Source: Promineifilum sp.
GTDB lineage: Bacteria; Chloroflexota; Anaerolineae; Promineifilales; Promineifilaceae
Assembly: GCA_018058545.1 (NCBI GenBank)
Contig: JAGOZU010000001.1
Span: 58,843-122,842, forward strand
Direction of reading: 5' to 3'
Length of the DNA: 64,000 nt
This document shows, piece by piece, positions 44,122 to 54,135 of the stretch. Positions within the stretch are counted from its first letter, which is position 1. Each line of letters begins with the position of its first letter. The notes under the pieces were generated by a model, which searched no databases, was not told the origin of the DNA, and saw only the letters and a list, made by a program, of their open reading frames with translations. A program made the position numbers and the translations under genes.

Positions 44122-45933
44122 ATGAATGAGCAGGAACGTCACAACCGAACAGTCATGTTGCGCCGGGTGCGCGATGTCTGGCTGGAAGGAGTCCTCGAAG
44201 AGTCGCTCCACGGCGGGGAGATCATCGATCTCGGTTTCGCCTATCGCCCGGCCGCGCTGGGCAACAGCGGCGTGCCGAGCTGGCAACAGGCCGCCGAATA
44301 TGACTATTTGCTGCCGGTGGGAACCAAAATCGAGGATGTCTTCGCCGCGGCCGGCCGCGTGCTGCTGGTGCTGGGCGAGCCGGGCGCGGGCAAGACGACC
44401 ATGCTGCTGCAGCTGGTCAGCCACCTGATGGCCGAGGCCGAAGCCGACGAATCCCGTCCCATGCCGGCCGTCTTCAGCCTGGCTGCCTATAGCGACGGCC
44501 GCACACTGGCCCAATGGCTGGTGGAACAACTGGCCAACAACTACCAGGTCCCGCGCAAGCTCAGCGAAGCCTGGATCGAGGGCGGCCAATTCATCCCCCT
44601 GCTGGACGGCCTGGATGAAGTCGAACCCGGCCATCGCCCGGCCTGCGCCGAGGCCATCAACGAATTCCGGGAGCGGCATCCCGGGGTCTCGCTACTGGTG
44701 ACGGCCCGCAACCGCGACTATCAGGCCCTGGCCATGCGTCTTAATATGGACAAGGCCATTATCCTGCAAGCCCTCACGCCGGAGCAGATCGACACCTATC
44801 TGGCGCGGCGGGGCGAGCGGCTGGACGGCTTGCGCACCTCGCTGGCCGCCGACCGCACCCTGCGCGAATTGGCCCAGACGCCGCTGATGCTGTCCATCAT
44901 GACCCTGGCCGCCAACCGGCCGCCCGAAAGCGGTTCGGCCGCGTTGGGCAGTCACCTCAGCCGCAGCCACCTGTTCGATGTCTACGTGGAGCGCATGGCC
45001 CGCTATCGCAGCAAGGACATGAGCTACGCGCCCAGCGATACGATCAACTGGCTGTCGTGGCTGGCCAAGCAGATGGCTCGCGCCGGCAAGCCGACGTTCT
45101 TCCTGGAGGATATGCAGCCCGGCTGGTTGCCCGACGCCGACCGGGACCGCTTCAGCCGTTACACCCGCACGCTCGTCTTTGCCCTGCTGGCTCTGGCGGC
45201 TCTGCCGTCGATCTTGTGGCTACTCTTTAACGGCCGCTGGGGTGGGGCGGTGGCCATGCTGGCCGGCGGCGTCCTGGCCGCGGCCCTGCCCGCGCTGACC
45301 GGCCGGTTCCTGATTCGCCCCCGCCTGCCCGTTCGACGCATCGAGACGGTCGAATCACTGGGCTGGTCGTGGGCCTGGGCGGCCCTGGGCGCCGGCGTCG
45401 GGACGGGTGTCGGGCTGGGGCTGGGCGCGCTGGTGGCCTGGATCGACCGCTGGACCTCCGTTCCCTGGCCGGCGTTGCTGGCAACAGCCGGCGCGGTGCA
45501 GGTGATGGTCGAATACGCCCTCCTGCGCGGAGACCTGCGCCTGCGCACCACACCCGGTCAGGGCATCGAACAGTCGCGCCGCAACGGCTTGATGGTCGCC
45601 GGTCTGGTGAGTGTCGCCACGGGACTCATCGGCGCGCTGGCCGTCGCCATCGCCACGCTGGTCGGCGGTCCGCGACCTCTGGTGCCCGTCTTGGCCTGGC
45701 TGCTATGGGCCGCGCTCTACCTGGGCATGGGCGGAGGGCTGGCCTTCGGCTTGCTGGCCTGGCTGCAGCATCGCCGGCTGCGCCACGTCCTCGACGACCG
45801 GCAACTGTTCCCCGCCGAGCCGGCCAATTTCCTCAACTTTTCGGCCGAGCGAAATCTGCTGCGCAAGGTCGGCGGCGGCTATACCTTCGTTCACGCCCTG
45901 CTGCTGGACTATTTCAACGAACGACGACCTTGA
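44122..45933 (+). CDS. Membrane-bound NACHT (STAND) NTPase
   Basis: 603 residues from the ATG at 44122, which gives the usual start of this family (MNEQERHNRTVMLRRVRDVW); a TTG at 44068 would extend it. Walker A is LGEPGAGKTTML, Walker B FIPLLDGLDEV, and sensor-like LLVTARNRDY follows. The NACHT part ends near residue 330. About five hydrophobic helices then occupy residues 350-560 and a short tail closes the protein. No leucine-rich, WD or TPR sensor repeats are seen, so sensing may occur at the membrane. The pseudokinase gene follows 89 bp downstream in the same direction. Confidence 0.85.
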   Translation: MNEQERHNRTVMLRRVRDVWLEGVLEESLHGGEIIDLGFAYRPAALGNSGVPSWQQAAEYDYLLPVGTKIEDVFAAAGRVLLVLGEPGAGKTTMLLQLVSHLMAEAEADESRPMPAVFSLAAYSDGRTLAQWLVEQLANNYQVPRKLSEAWIEGGQFIPLLDGLDEVEPGHRPACAEAINEFRERHPGVSLLVTARNRDYQALAMRLNMDKAIILQALTPEQIDTYLARRGERLDGLRTSLAADRTLRELAQTPLMLSIMTLAANRPPESGSAALGSHLSRSHLFDVYVERMARYRSKDMSYAPSDTINWLSWLAKQMARAGKPTFFLEDMQPGWLPDADRDRFSRYTRTLVFALLALAALPSILWLLFNGRWGGAVAMLAGGVLAAALPALTGRFLIRPRLPVRRIETVESLGWSWAWAALGAGVGTGVGLGLGALVAWIDRWTSVPWPALLATAGAVQVMVEYALLRGDLRLRTTPGQGIEQSRRNGLMVAGLVSVATGLIGALAVAIATLVGGPRPLVPVLAWLLWAALYLGMGGGLAFGLLAWLQHRRLRHVLDDRQLFPAEPANFLNFSAERNLLRKVGGGYTFVHALLLDYFNERRP

Positions 45934-46022
45934 CCCGCTCATCTCCCTCGCCCTCATTGCATGAGACGATCCCGACAACACGTGTCATTCCCGCCGATTC
46001 ATGGTTAAGTAGGCCCTAACCT

Positions 46023-47882
46023 ATGCCGCTGTTACCCGGTGAACTCCTGCACAACCGCTACCGCATCGTCAGCCTCATGGCCGGCGGTGCGTATGGAGCC
46101 GTCTATCGCGCCTGGGACGTGACCGATCGGCGCGATGTAGCTCTCAAGGAGTATCTCGATTCGTCAGTCGAAATCCAGAAGCGCTTCAGGGCCGAGGCGC
46201 GACAACTGGCCGCGCTGAGCCATCCCCAAATACCGCAGGCCCTCGACCACTTCGCGTTGGACAACGGCCAATATCTGGTCAGCGACTACATCGACGGCGT
46301 CGATCTGCAAAGCCTGCTCGACCAGTACGGCCCGCTGCCGTCGGACCTCATCGTCCCCTGGTTGCAGGCGGCGAGTGTCCCGCTGACCTATCTCCACGGC
46401 CGAAAGCGACTACATCTCAATATCAAGCCGGCCAACATCCGGCTGACGCCGTCGGGCGAGGTCTATCTGGTCGATACCGGGCTGCCAGGGCTGGGCGTGC
46501 GGCCGAATGCCACCGGCTACGGTTCGCCGGAGCAGCAAGCCCAGGCCGATGTCGGCCCGACGGCCGATGTCTACAGCCTGGGGGCAACGCTCTACTCGCT
46601 GCTGACCGGCATCGTGCCGCCCAATCCGCTGAGCCGCGAGACGGGGCTGAGCGATCTGATCCCGGCCCGCGAGGCCAACCCCGACATCGAGCCTTATCTG
46701 TCTATCGTGGCCGGGCGGGCCATGTCGCTGCGGGCCGACACGCGCTATGACACAGCCGAGGAGTTCGGCCGCGCGCTGGCCCGGCCGGCCGGTCGTCCCG
46801 CGCCGGTCGTCAGCCCCATGCGTCGCGCCGGGCCTGAACCGGCGGTCACGACAGCGGCGGCCGTTCCGCCCCGCGTGAAGCCCAAGGCTCGTCGCCAGGT
46901 GCAGGGTCGGATCATCATCGGGCTGGCGGGGCTACTGGCCTTCGTGCTGGCGTCCATCGGGTTCTTCTATCTGACCAATCTTGAACGGCCGGAGCAGGCC
47001 CAAGGCCCGGCGGCCACGGCTACCCTGCAATCGGCCGTCATCGCCGCGCTGACCCAACTGGCCCCCACGCCCAGCCCGACGCCGGAGCCGACCGCGCCGC
47101 CCACGCCCACGCCGGTGCCCTTCATCACCGAAACCGGCTCGCGCATGATCTACGTCCCCGGCGGGACGTTCGACATCGGCGACGACAGCAGCGAGCAAAA
47201 CGACGAGAAACCGGCCCGGATGATCACCCTTGACTCCTTCTACATCGACGAGACCGAGGTGACCAACGGGGCCTACGCCCGATGCGTGGATGCCGGAGCC
47301 TGCCCGCGACCCGACCGCGCCGGGGCGACCTATTACCAGACCTATTTCGGCGACCCCAATTTCGATGACTATCCGGTCATCAACGTGAGCTGGTATGACG
47401 CCGACGCCTTTTGCACCTGGCGCGGCGCGAGGCTGCCCAGCGAGGCCGAATGGGAGTACGCGGCCTCGTTCGATCCGAGGGAGCGGGTGAAGTTCAAATA
47501 CCCGTGGGGCGATACCTTCGACGGCAACCGGCTCAATTTCTGCGATGTCAACTGCCAGCGCGACGATCGCGGCTTCGAATGGGACGACGGCTTTCGCGAC
47601 ACCGCGCCGGTGGCCGGCTATCCGGACGGCCGCTCCCCCAAGGGCATCTATGACATGCTCGGTAACGTCATGGAGTGGGTCGGGGACTGGTATGACTTCC
47701 GCGCCTATCGGACGATCACCGAGACCAATCCCCGCGGGCCGGTCGACGGCGAATTCAAGGTGATCCGCGGCGGCTCCTGGTACACCCCGCCCGGCCAAAT
47801 TGGCAACGTGATGCGCGACAACCTCGACCCGACGGTATCGCAATCCACCCTGGGCTTCCGCTGCGCCATGCTGCCGCCGTAA
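46023..47882 (+). CDS. Pseudokinase fused through a membrane helix to a sulfatase-modifying-factor-like domain
   Basis: 619 residues. The N-terminal Hanks-type kinase fold has a glycine-rich loop (MAGGAYGAVYRA), Lys42 and Glu58. The catalytic loop reads H-L-N133-I-K-P-A-N instead of HRDxKxxN, and DFG is DTG (151-153), so phosphotransfer is unlikely. A membrane helix (about 299-322) and a Pro/Thr linker follow. The C-terminal FGE-sulfatase domain spans MIYVPGGTFDIGDD to IRGGSWYTPPG, but the Cys pair of true formylglycine-generating enzymes is absent. Both parts look like binding modules on opposite sides of the membrane. It converges with glgP at zero distance. Confidence 0.85.
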   Translation: MPLLPGELLHNRYRIVSLMAGGAYGAVYRAWDVTDRRDVALKEYLDSSVEIQKRFRAEARQLAALSHPQIPQALDHFALDNGQYLVSDYIDGVDLQSLLDQYGPLPSDLIVPWLQAASVPLTYLHGRKRLHLNIKPANIRLTPSGEVYLVDTGLPGLGVRPNATGYGSPEQQAQADVGPTADVYSLGATLYSLLTGIVPPNPLSRETGLSDLIPAREANPDIEPYLSIVAGRAMSLRADTRYDTAEEFGRALARPAGRPAPVVSPMRRAGPEPAVTTAAAVPPRVKPKARRQVQGRIIIGLAGLLAFVLASIGFFYLTNLERPEQAQGPAATATLQSAVIAALTQLAPTPSPTPEPTAPPTPTPVPFITETGSRMIYVPGGTFDIGDDSSEQNDEKPARMITLDSFYIDETEVTNGAYARCVDAGACPRPDRAGATYYQTYFGDPNFDDYPVINVSWYDADAFCTWRGARLPSEAEWEYAASFDPRERVKFKYPWGDTFDGNRLNFCDVNCQRDDRGFEWDDGFRDTAPVAGYPDGRSPKGIYDMLGNVMEWVGDWYDFRAYRTITETNPRGPVDGEFKVIRGGSWYTPPGQIGNVMRDNLDPTVSQSTLGFRCAMLPP

Positions 47883-50351
47883 TCAACGGACGGGCATCGG
47901 CTTCACCTTCCAGATATCGTCGCAATACTGGCGCATCGCCCGGTCGGATGAGAAAAAGCCGCAGCGGGCTGCATTGAGGATTGACTTGCGCGTCCAGGTC
48001 TCCACGTCGCGGTAGGCGAGATCGATCCCGTCCTGGCAATCGACGTAGGCGCGATAATCGGCCAGCACCATGAATTCGTCGCGGTCGAGCAGCGATCGCA
48101 CGATCGGCTGGAAGAGCGTCGTATCGCCGTTGGCGAAGACACCGGCCCCGATCTGGCTGATCGCCCGTTGCAGTTCGGCGTCGGCGGCGACATAATCGCC
48201 GGGCTTGTAGCCTTTTGCCTTCAGGGCGAAAACCTCTTCGACCCGCAGACCGAACAGAAAGAAGTTATCCTCGCCCACCCGCTCGCGAATCTCCACGTTG
48301 GCTCCGTCGAGCGTGCCCACGGTCAGCGCGCCGTTGAGGGCGAACTTCATATTGCCCGTGCCCGAAGCCTCCTTGCCGGCCAGAGAGATCTGCTCGGACA
48401 GGTCGGCCGCGGGATAGATCGCCTCGCCCAGCGTCACGTTGAAATTGGGCAGGAAAGCGACCCGCAACAGCTTGCTCGCCTCGTCGTCGGCGTTGACTAC
48501 GGTCGCGATCGAGTTGATGAGGTGGATGATGAGCTTGGCCATGTAGTAGCCGGGGGCGGCCTTGGCCCCAAAGACGAACGTGCGCGGCGTCATCTGCAGC
48601 GTCGGGTCGTCCTTGATGCGGTTATAGAGGGTGATGATGTGCAGCGCCTTGAGCAATTGGCGTTTGTATTCATGCAGGCGCTTGACCATCACGTCGAACA
48701 TCGAGTCGGGATTGACGCGAATGCCGGTGTGGATGAGGATGACGGTGGCCAGATCGACCTTGTTGGCGGCCTTTATCGCGCGCCATTCGTCCCGGAAGCC
48801 GGGATCGTCGACGAATTTTTCCAGTCCGGCGATCTGATCGAGATCGCGCAGCCAATCCTCGTTGCCCAGCCGGTCGGTGATGAGTTTCGACAGGCGCGGG
48901 TTGGCCAGCCGTATGAACCGGCGCGGCGTGACGCCGTTGGTCTTGTTGTTGAACCTCTCCGGCCACATGTCGTAGAAGTCATGCAGCACGCGGTCGCGCA
49001 GCAGTTGCGAGTGCAGGGCGGCCACACCGTTGACGGAATAGCTGCCGACCACGGCCAGATGGGCCATGCGCACCTGCCGCTCGCCACCGTCTTCGATGAT
49101 CGACATGCGGGCGATGCGGTCGTAGTCGTTGGGGAAGCGCGCGCTGACCTCGACCAGGAAGCGGCGGTTGATCTCGTTGATGATCTCCATGTGGCGCGGC
49201 AGCAGGCGCTCGAACAAGGCCACCGGCCACTTTTCCAGCGCCTCGGGCATCAGGGTGTGGCAAGTATAGGCGAAGGTCTTGCGGGTGATCTCCCACGCCT
49301 CATGCCACTCCAGGTTGTAATCGTCGATGAGCACCCGCATCAGCTCGGGGATGGCGATGACCGGGTGGGTGTCGTTGAGCTGAATGGTCGCCTTCTCGGC
49401 CAAATCATCGACGGGATTGCCGCAGCGTTTGATGCGGGCGATGATGTCGTTCAGGGAACAGGCCACGAAGAAGTATTGCTGGCGCAGGCGCAGCTCGCGC
49501 CCCTGAGGTGTGCTGTCGTTGGGGTAGAGCACCTTGGAGATGGTCTCGCTGTGCACCTGCTGTTCGACGGCGCTGGCGTAGTCGCCGATATCGAACAGAC
49601 GGAAGTCGAAATTCGATGTGGCTCGCGCCCGCCAGAGCCGCAGAAAGTTGACCGTCGTCGTCCCGTAGCCGGGCACGAGGATATGGTGCGGCTCGCCCAT
49701 GACCTGCTCGGCCGGGTGCCAGCGCCGGCGATGGTTGCCGTCGGTGTCCGCATAGATCTCGATGTGCCCGCCAAAGCCGACGGGAACCATGTCGTCGGGC
49801 TGGGCGAACTCCCAGGGATAGTCGAGAGCCAGCCAGTCGTCGGGTTGCTCCACCTGGACGCCGTCACGGAACTCCTGCCGGAAGATACCGTACTCATAGC
49901 GGATGCCGTAGCCGATCGCGGGGATATCCATCGTGGCCAGCGAATCGAGGAAACAGGCGGCCAGGCGGCCGAGACCGCCGTTGCCCAGGCCCGGCTCCAC
50001 ATCGAAGGCCATCATATTCTCCAGGGGGAATTGCGATCCTTCCAGCGCGGCGCGAGCGATCTCCTCGGTCCCGGAATACAGCATATTTTGCGGCAATTGC
50101 CGGCCGAGCAGGTATTCGGCCGACAGGTAATAAACGAACTTGGGGTTATCGGCGTAGCGCATATCCACCGTGCGACGGTATCGTTCGATCAGAAAATTGC
50201 GCACGGTGCGGGCCACGGTCATGTAAATATCATAGTCCCCGGCCGACTGGGCGTTCGTGCCGCGCGAGTAGTAGAGGGCATCGGCCATGTTCTGGCGAAA
50301 CGCTTCCGGCGTCCGCTCAAGGCGTTTTTGGGACGGTCCTAATAATTTCAT
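47883..50351 (-). CDS. glgP: Glycogen/alpha-glucan phosphorylase
   Basis: 822 residues, full length. The PLP-site signature [28 protein letters not shown] region carries the PLP lysine in GNMKF, and [18 protein letters not shown] fits the family. It releases glucose-1-phosphate from storage glucan. GGAG lies 8 nt before the ATG. An orphan: no other glg gene is nearby. Antisense frames inside it are very long but are only a shadow of codon bias. Confidence 0.96.
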   Translation of the reverse strand: MKLLGPSQKRLERTPEAFRQNMADALYYSRGTNAQSAGDYDIYMTVARTVRNFLIERYRRTVDMRYADNPKFVYYLSAEYLLGRQLPQNMLYSGTEEIARAALEGSQFPLENMMAFDVEPGLGNGGLGRLAACFLDSLATMDIPAIGYGIRYEYGIFRQEFRDGVQVEQPDDWLALDYPWEFAQPDDMVPVGFGGHIEIYADTDGNHRRRWHPAEQVMGEPHHILVPGYGTTTVNFLRLWRARATSNFDFRLFDIGDYASAVEQQVHSETISKVLYPNDSTPQGRELRLRQQYFFVACSLNDIIARIKRCGNPVDDLAEKATIQLNDTHPVIAIPELMRVLIDDYNLEWHEAWEITRKTFAYTCHTLMPEALEKWPVALFERLLPRHMEIINEINRRFLVEVSARFPNDYDRIARMSIIEDGGERQVRMAHLAVVGSYSVNGVAALHSQLLRDRVLHDFYDMWPERFNNKTNGVTPRRFIRLANPRLSKLITDRLGNEDWLRDLDQIAGLEKFVDDPGFRDEWRAIKAANKVDLATVILIHTGIRVNPDSMFDVMVKRLHEYKRQLLKALHIITLYNRIKDDPTLQMTPRTFVFGAKAAPGYYMAKLIIHLINSIATVVNADDEASKLLRVAFLPNFNVTLGEAIYPAADLSEQISLAGKEASGTGNMKFALNGALTVGTLDGANVEIRERVGEDNFFLFGLRVEEVFALKAKGYKPGDYVAADAELQRAISQIGAGVFANGDTTLFQPIVRSLLDRDEFMVLADYRAYVDCQDGIDLAYRDVETWTRKSILNAARCGFFSSDRAMRQYCDDIWKVKPMPVR

Positions 50352-50487
50352 TTCTGTTCTCCATTACGGGGCGGGTCGGCAAGCGCCGGCTGCAGGTCTT
50401 CGACCGCCGCGACTGCAAACTCTCGCGGCCGCCCCTCCTCGGCCGGCGCGGCGAAGAAGATCATGACGAGCAAAGTCGGGAAATGAA

Positions 50488-50535
50488 AATCGGGAACGAC
50501 AAATCGAGGGTTTCCCTCCATCGTCGTTCCCGATT
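50488..50535 (-). terminator. Long hairpin behind nuoN, probable terminator
   Basis: AATCGGGAACGAC (50488-50500) pairs perfectly with GTCGTTCCCGATT (50523-50535); AGGG/CCCT forms an inner stem. Leftward it ends in a moderately T-rich tract. It lies 17 bp past the nuoN stop. Confidence 0.6.
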
Positions 50536-50551
50536 CACAACAGTCTGTCTG

Positions 50552-52036
50552 TTAGCCACCGGCAGCGAGAGCCTGAACGCTCTGGATGACGGCCTGTCGA
50601 GCCAGATCGAACCAGGCGCCGGGCAACAAGCCCAACAGCAAGGTGGCGAAGGCCGCAATAGCGACGGCCGAGATCATCGCCGGCTTCAGGACCATCTCGT
50701 GCTCGCCGTCATACATGAACATGTAGAAGACGACGCGCAAGTAGTAATAGCCGGATATGACGCTGGTGATGACGCCGATGAGGACCAGCCATATCAGCCC
50801 CTGGGCCTCTATGGCCGCGCGAAAGACGAAGAACTTGGCCGCGAAGCCGCCGGTCGTCGGGACGCCCGTCAGCGACAGCATGAAGAAGGCCATGCAGACG
50901 GCGATCCACGGATGGCGCTTCACCAGCCCCTTGTAATCTTCCAGCATGACGCCCTCGCCCTCCTTGCGCTCCATGGCCACGACGATGGCGAACGCGCCAA
51001 GGTTCGTGAAGACATAGGCGAACATATAGAAGAGGGCCGCGCTGATGCCGTCGGGGTTCCGGGAAGCGGCCGCGACGGCGATGAGGATGTAGCCGGCATG
51101 GGCGATGCTGCTATAGCCGAGCATACGCTTGATGTTGGGCTGGGCGATGGCCAGGACGTTGCCGATGATGAGCGTCAGGGCGGCCATGATGGCGATGGCC
51201 GTGTCCCAGGTATTGCTCAGCGTCGGCAGAGCCACCATCAGGATGCGCAACAGAGCCGCAAAACCGCCGACCTTGGCCCCCACAGACATGAAAGCCGTGA
51301 CGACCGTGGGCGCGCCCTCATAGACATCGGGCGTCCACATGTGGAAGGGAGCGGCGGCGACCTTGAAAGCGAAGCCGACCAGGACCATCGCCGCCCCGGC
51401 CAGCAGGAGCATCGTGGTGCCGCTCTGGGCCGCGGCCACGACGCCGGGCAGCGACGTCGTCCCCGTCGCGCCGTAGAGCAAGGCCACGCCATAGACGAAA
51501 ATGGCCGAGGAAAACGCGCCCACGATGAAATACTTCAGGGACGACTCCTCGGATTCAGGTCGCGGCCAGGCCAGCCCGGCCATGATATAGAGCGGGATCG
51601 ACAGCAATTCGAGGGCCAGGAAGATGAGGATGAGATCGTTGGCCATGCCCATGAGCATCATCCCGCTGAGCGAGAACAGCATGAGCATGTAGAACTCCGA
51701 CCGGTCATGCCCCGTCCGTCGCAGGTAATCGACCGACAGCAGGATGGTCAGGATGCCGGTGACGGCGAAAATGACGTTGAGGGCGACGGCGAAGTTGTCG
51801 GCCACCATCATGGGTGAGCCGCCGGATACGCTGAACGAGGAGCGGCCGTCGTTCCACAAGGCGACCGAAGCAATCAGCGCCGCCGCCAATCCGACGATCG
51901 ACAGAATCGGCGCCAGCCGCTTCATGCGCTCCACGCCAATGAGCAGATCGAGAAGCATCAACAAAATGCCTGTCCCGGCCACAAACATAAACGGCCACAC
52001 GACGGCATAATCGATAGTGGGTGGTATAAACTCCAT
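50552..52036 (-). CDS. nuoN: NADH-quinone oxidoreductase subunit N
   Basis: 494 residues from the ATG at 52036 (GAGG 6 nt upstream; an in-frame GTG lies at 52048). About fourteen membrane helices. The antiporter-type core includes SLKYFIVGAFSSAIFVYGVALLYGATG, FKVAAAPFHMWTPDVYEGAPT and LGYSSIAHAGYILIA, with the conserved Lys and Glu/His of proton-pumping subunits. It belongs to respiratory complex I. No other nuo gene is in the window, so it is detached from the main operon or a second copy. Confidence 0.93.
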   Translation of the reverse strand: MEFIPPTIDYAVVWPFMFVAGTGILLMLLDLLIGVERMKRLAPILSIVGLAAALIASVALWNDGRSSFSVSGGSPMMVADNFAVALNVIFAVTGILTILLSVDYLRRTGHDRSEFYMLMLFSLSGMMLMGMANDLILIFLALELLSIPLYIMAGLAWPRPESEESSLKYFIVGAFSSAIFVYGVALLYGATGTTSLPGVVAAAQSGTTMLLLAGAAMVLVGFAFKVAAAPFHMWTPDVYEGAPTVVTAFMSVGAKVGGFAALLRILMVALPTLSNTWDTAIAIMAALTLIIGNVLAIAQPNIKRMLGYSSIAHAGYILIAVAAASRNPDGISAALFYMFAYVFTNLGAFAIVVAMERKEGEGVMLEDYKGLVKRHPWIAVCMAFFMLSLTGVPTTGGFAAKFFVFRAAIEAQGLIWLVLIGVITSVISGYYYLRVVFYMFMYDGEHEMVLKPAMISAVAIAAFATLLLGLLPGAWFDLARQAVIQSVQALAAGG

Positions 52037-52201
52037 AATAATCCTCACCGGAAGTAAACCACAGATCGCCCGGATTTAACAGGTTTAATTGACCCGAATC
52101 CGACAGGGTGGGCAAACGGTGCGATCAATAATGGATTATCCCGGAGAAAGGGTGACACGTCAATTTAAGCAAGACAAACGCGCATAGGCCAAATGCCGTA
52201 C

Positions 52202-52268
52202 GGGTGGGGCAAGGCAGCCGATGATCCTCCTCTTTGCAGAATCACGCAGATGCCGCCTTGTCTCACCC
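52202..52268. repeat. Imperfect inverted repeat in the nuoN-GT39 gap
   Basis: 17-base arms 52202-52218 and 52252-52268 match at about 14 positions around a 33-nt loop. The rest of the 457-bp gap (52037-52493) holds no gene I can support. Confidence 0.5.
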
Positions 52269-52493
52269 AGCGAGGGCGAGATAACCTGCGGACCATTTAC
52301 TCTGCCCGGCCAAAGGCTCTCGCGCCGGTTGTCCCGCCCGTACGACGATTCATCTACATACGATTGCTCTATCATCATCGTCTTAATGTACACAATGCAA
52401 TAACATTAGGTCGAATATCCTGCAATCATCAAGTAGACATAAAGAAAGAATTCAGTCGTTACGCCACTTGTGTTCAGTCATAAAGGAGCCGCA

Positions 52494-54086
52494 TTGTTGA
52501 GTCCGAACAAACTGTTGAGAACCCACCGACATGCTATCATCCTGGGCCTGATCCTGCTCGTCGCGGCCGTGTTGCGCCTGTCGGCCATCGATTTCGCCCT
52601 GCCCTATGTCTACCACCCCGACGAGGACGTGCTGGTTCTGCCGGCCATGAACATCATCAAGACGGGCGACCTCAACCCGCTACGCATGGATTACGGGTCG
52701 TTCTTCATCTATTTGATGGCCTTCACCCACGTGCTGGTGTTTCTGCAATCGGCACGAACGGGCTGGATTGGCAGCCTCGACGAACTCATCATCCCCGAAC
52801 GCGGCTGGTATCCCGGCATTTACCCCCATCCCGAATACGTCCTCGCCGGGCGTTTTCTCTCTGTCGCCTTCGGTTTGCTGCTGGTCGTCCTTGTCTACTT
52901 GCTGGCGACGCGGATGGGTAACGGCAATCGCCGCATGGGACTATTGGCCGCGGCCGTCGCCGCCGTGTTGCCCGATTTCGTCGTCCACTCCCATTACGCC
53001 ACGACCGACATGGCGCTGACCACCCTGTGCGCCCTGGCCCTCTATCTGCTCGTCCGCGCCTATGATAATTGGGACAGCGACACTCCCTGGGCCTATATCG
53101 GCGCAGGTTTCGTCTGCGGGTTGGCGACCTCCACCAAGTATCCAGGAGCATTGCTTGCCTTGCCGCTGCTTCTGGTGCCCTTCTTGCGCGTTCGTCGCCT
53201 GGATGACCTGCTCAGCTTCAGGGTGATCGGCGGGCCGTTGGCGATGGCCGCCGGCTTTCTGGCAGCCACGCCCTACGCTCTGCTTGATTTGCCCAAGTTC
53301 ATTCATTTCACCGCTGCCAATCTGAGGATCTACAATCAGCCGGGCTATGTGAGGATGGGGTCAACCTGGCGCTGGCAACTCGACTACCTGTTCACCGATC
53401 GGAATGCCGCCCTGGCCATCGCGGGGACGATCGGGCTGCCGATCGCCTTGTTTCGCTGGGGGCGACGGGGATGGATCATCAACAGCTTCGCCCTGGCCGT
53501 CCTGTTCACCGCCTTCTCGACCACCGTGCGCGAATCGCGAACCTGGATGCCGCTGGCTCCCGTCGCCTGCGTGTGGGTCGCCCTGACGCTGGAAACCGCG
53601 CTGGGCTGGTTTCGCCGGCGAATGCCGGGCCGCGCGGCCGATCAGGCGCTGGCCTACGGGTTGCTGGCATTCCTGGTGCTGGCCCCTCTGGCGGGGCGCT
53701 CGGCCGAAGCCATCCGCAACCTGCGCGGCCCCGACGTGCGAACCGTCCTCAAGGAATGGATCGAGGCCAACATCCCGCCTGGCTCCGTGATCGCCTACGA
53801 TCGGTTTCCCCCTTATGTGGATCCCGCGGTCTGGCCGCCCCTGCTAAACTTCGGCCATTACAATCAGGACCTGGATACCTACCGCGAGCAAGGGGTTCGC
53901 TATGTGATCGGTTCGGACATCATTCAAAGCGCAAACCGGCTGTCGGCCGAGGACATGGCTCATTTCACGGCCATGACCGAGCAGCTTTGCCTCATCAAGA
54001 CCTTCACCGGCCCCATTCTGGCCGCAAGCGATTTGACGTATTGGGTCTACGAAATGCCTCCCTGCACACCGGCGGCCACACCCTAA
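52494..54086 (+). CDS. GT39-like membrane glycosyltransferase
   Basis: 530 residues. The start is TTG at 52494 or 52497, with AAGGAG 5-8 nt upstream; a GTG at 52470 lies before the ribosome site. About eleven membrane helices. The first extracytoplasmic loop has YHPDEDVLVLPA, the acidic motif of polyprenyl-phosphate-sugar-dependent enzymes. A helix pair with DFVVHSHYATTDMAL follows, as in dolichyl-phosphate-mannose-type transferases. The C-terminal 150 residues are a soluble domain. Substrate unknown. Confidence 0.78.
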   Translation: MLSPNKLLRTHRHAIILGLILLVAAVLRLSAIDFALPYVYHPDEDVLVLPAMNIIKTGDLNPLRMDYGSFFIYLMAFTHVLVFLQSARTGWIGSLDELIIPERGWYPGIYPHPEYVLAGRFLSVAFGLLLVVLVYLLATRMGNGNRRMGLLAAAVAAVLPDFVVHSHYATTDMALTTLCALALYLLVRAYDNWDSDTPWAYIGAGFVCGLATSTKYPGALLALPLLLVPFLRVRRLDDLLSFRVIGGPLAMAAGFLAATPYALLDLPKFIHFTAANLRIYNQPGYVRMGSTWRWQLDYLFTDRNAALAIAGTIGLPIALFRWGRRGWIINSFALAVLFTAFSTTVRESRTWMPLAPVACVWVALTLETALGWFRRRMPGRAADQALAYGLLAFLVLAPLAGRSAEAIRNLRGPDVRTVLKEWIEANIPPGSVIAYDRFPPYVDPAVWPPLLNFGHYNQDLDTYREQGVRYVIGSDIIQSANRLSAEDMAHFTAMTEQLCLIKTFTGPILAASDLTYWVYEMPPCTPAATP

Positions 54087-54135
54087 CAACCTAATCTTTC
54101 CCCAACACACATAGATAAACAGACGACAGGTTCAT

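Noticed and set aside
47140..47882. Active formylglycine-generating enzyme
   Set aside because: The domain fold is present but the catalytic cysteines after IRGGSW are missing.
48168..50342. 724-codon open frame antisense to glgP
   Set aside because: It exactly shadows the strongly supported glycogen phosphorylase frame, has a Gly/Asp/Gln/Val-rich nonsense composition and no domain; it is a codon-bias artefact of high GC.
52193..52483. Short overlapping frames in the nuoN-GT39 gap
   Set aside because: No ribosome sites or recognisable motifs, and composition differs from neighbouring genes; treated as non-coding.
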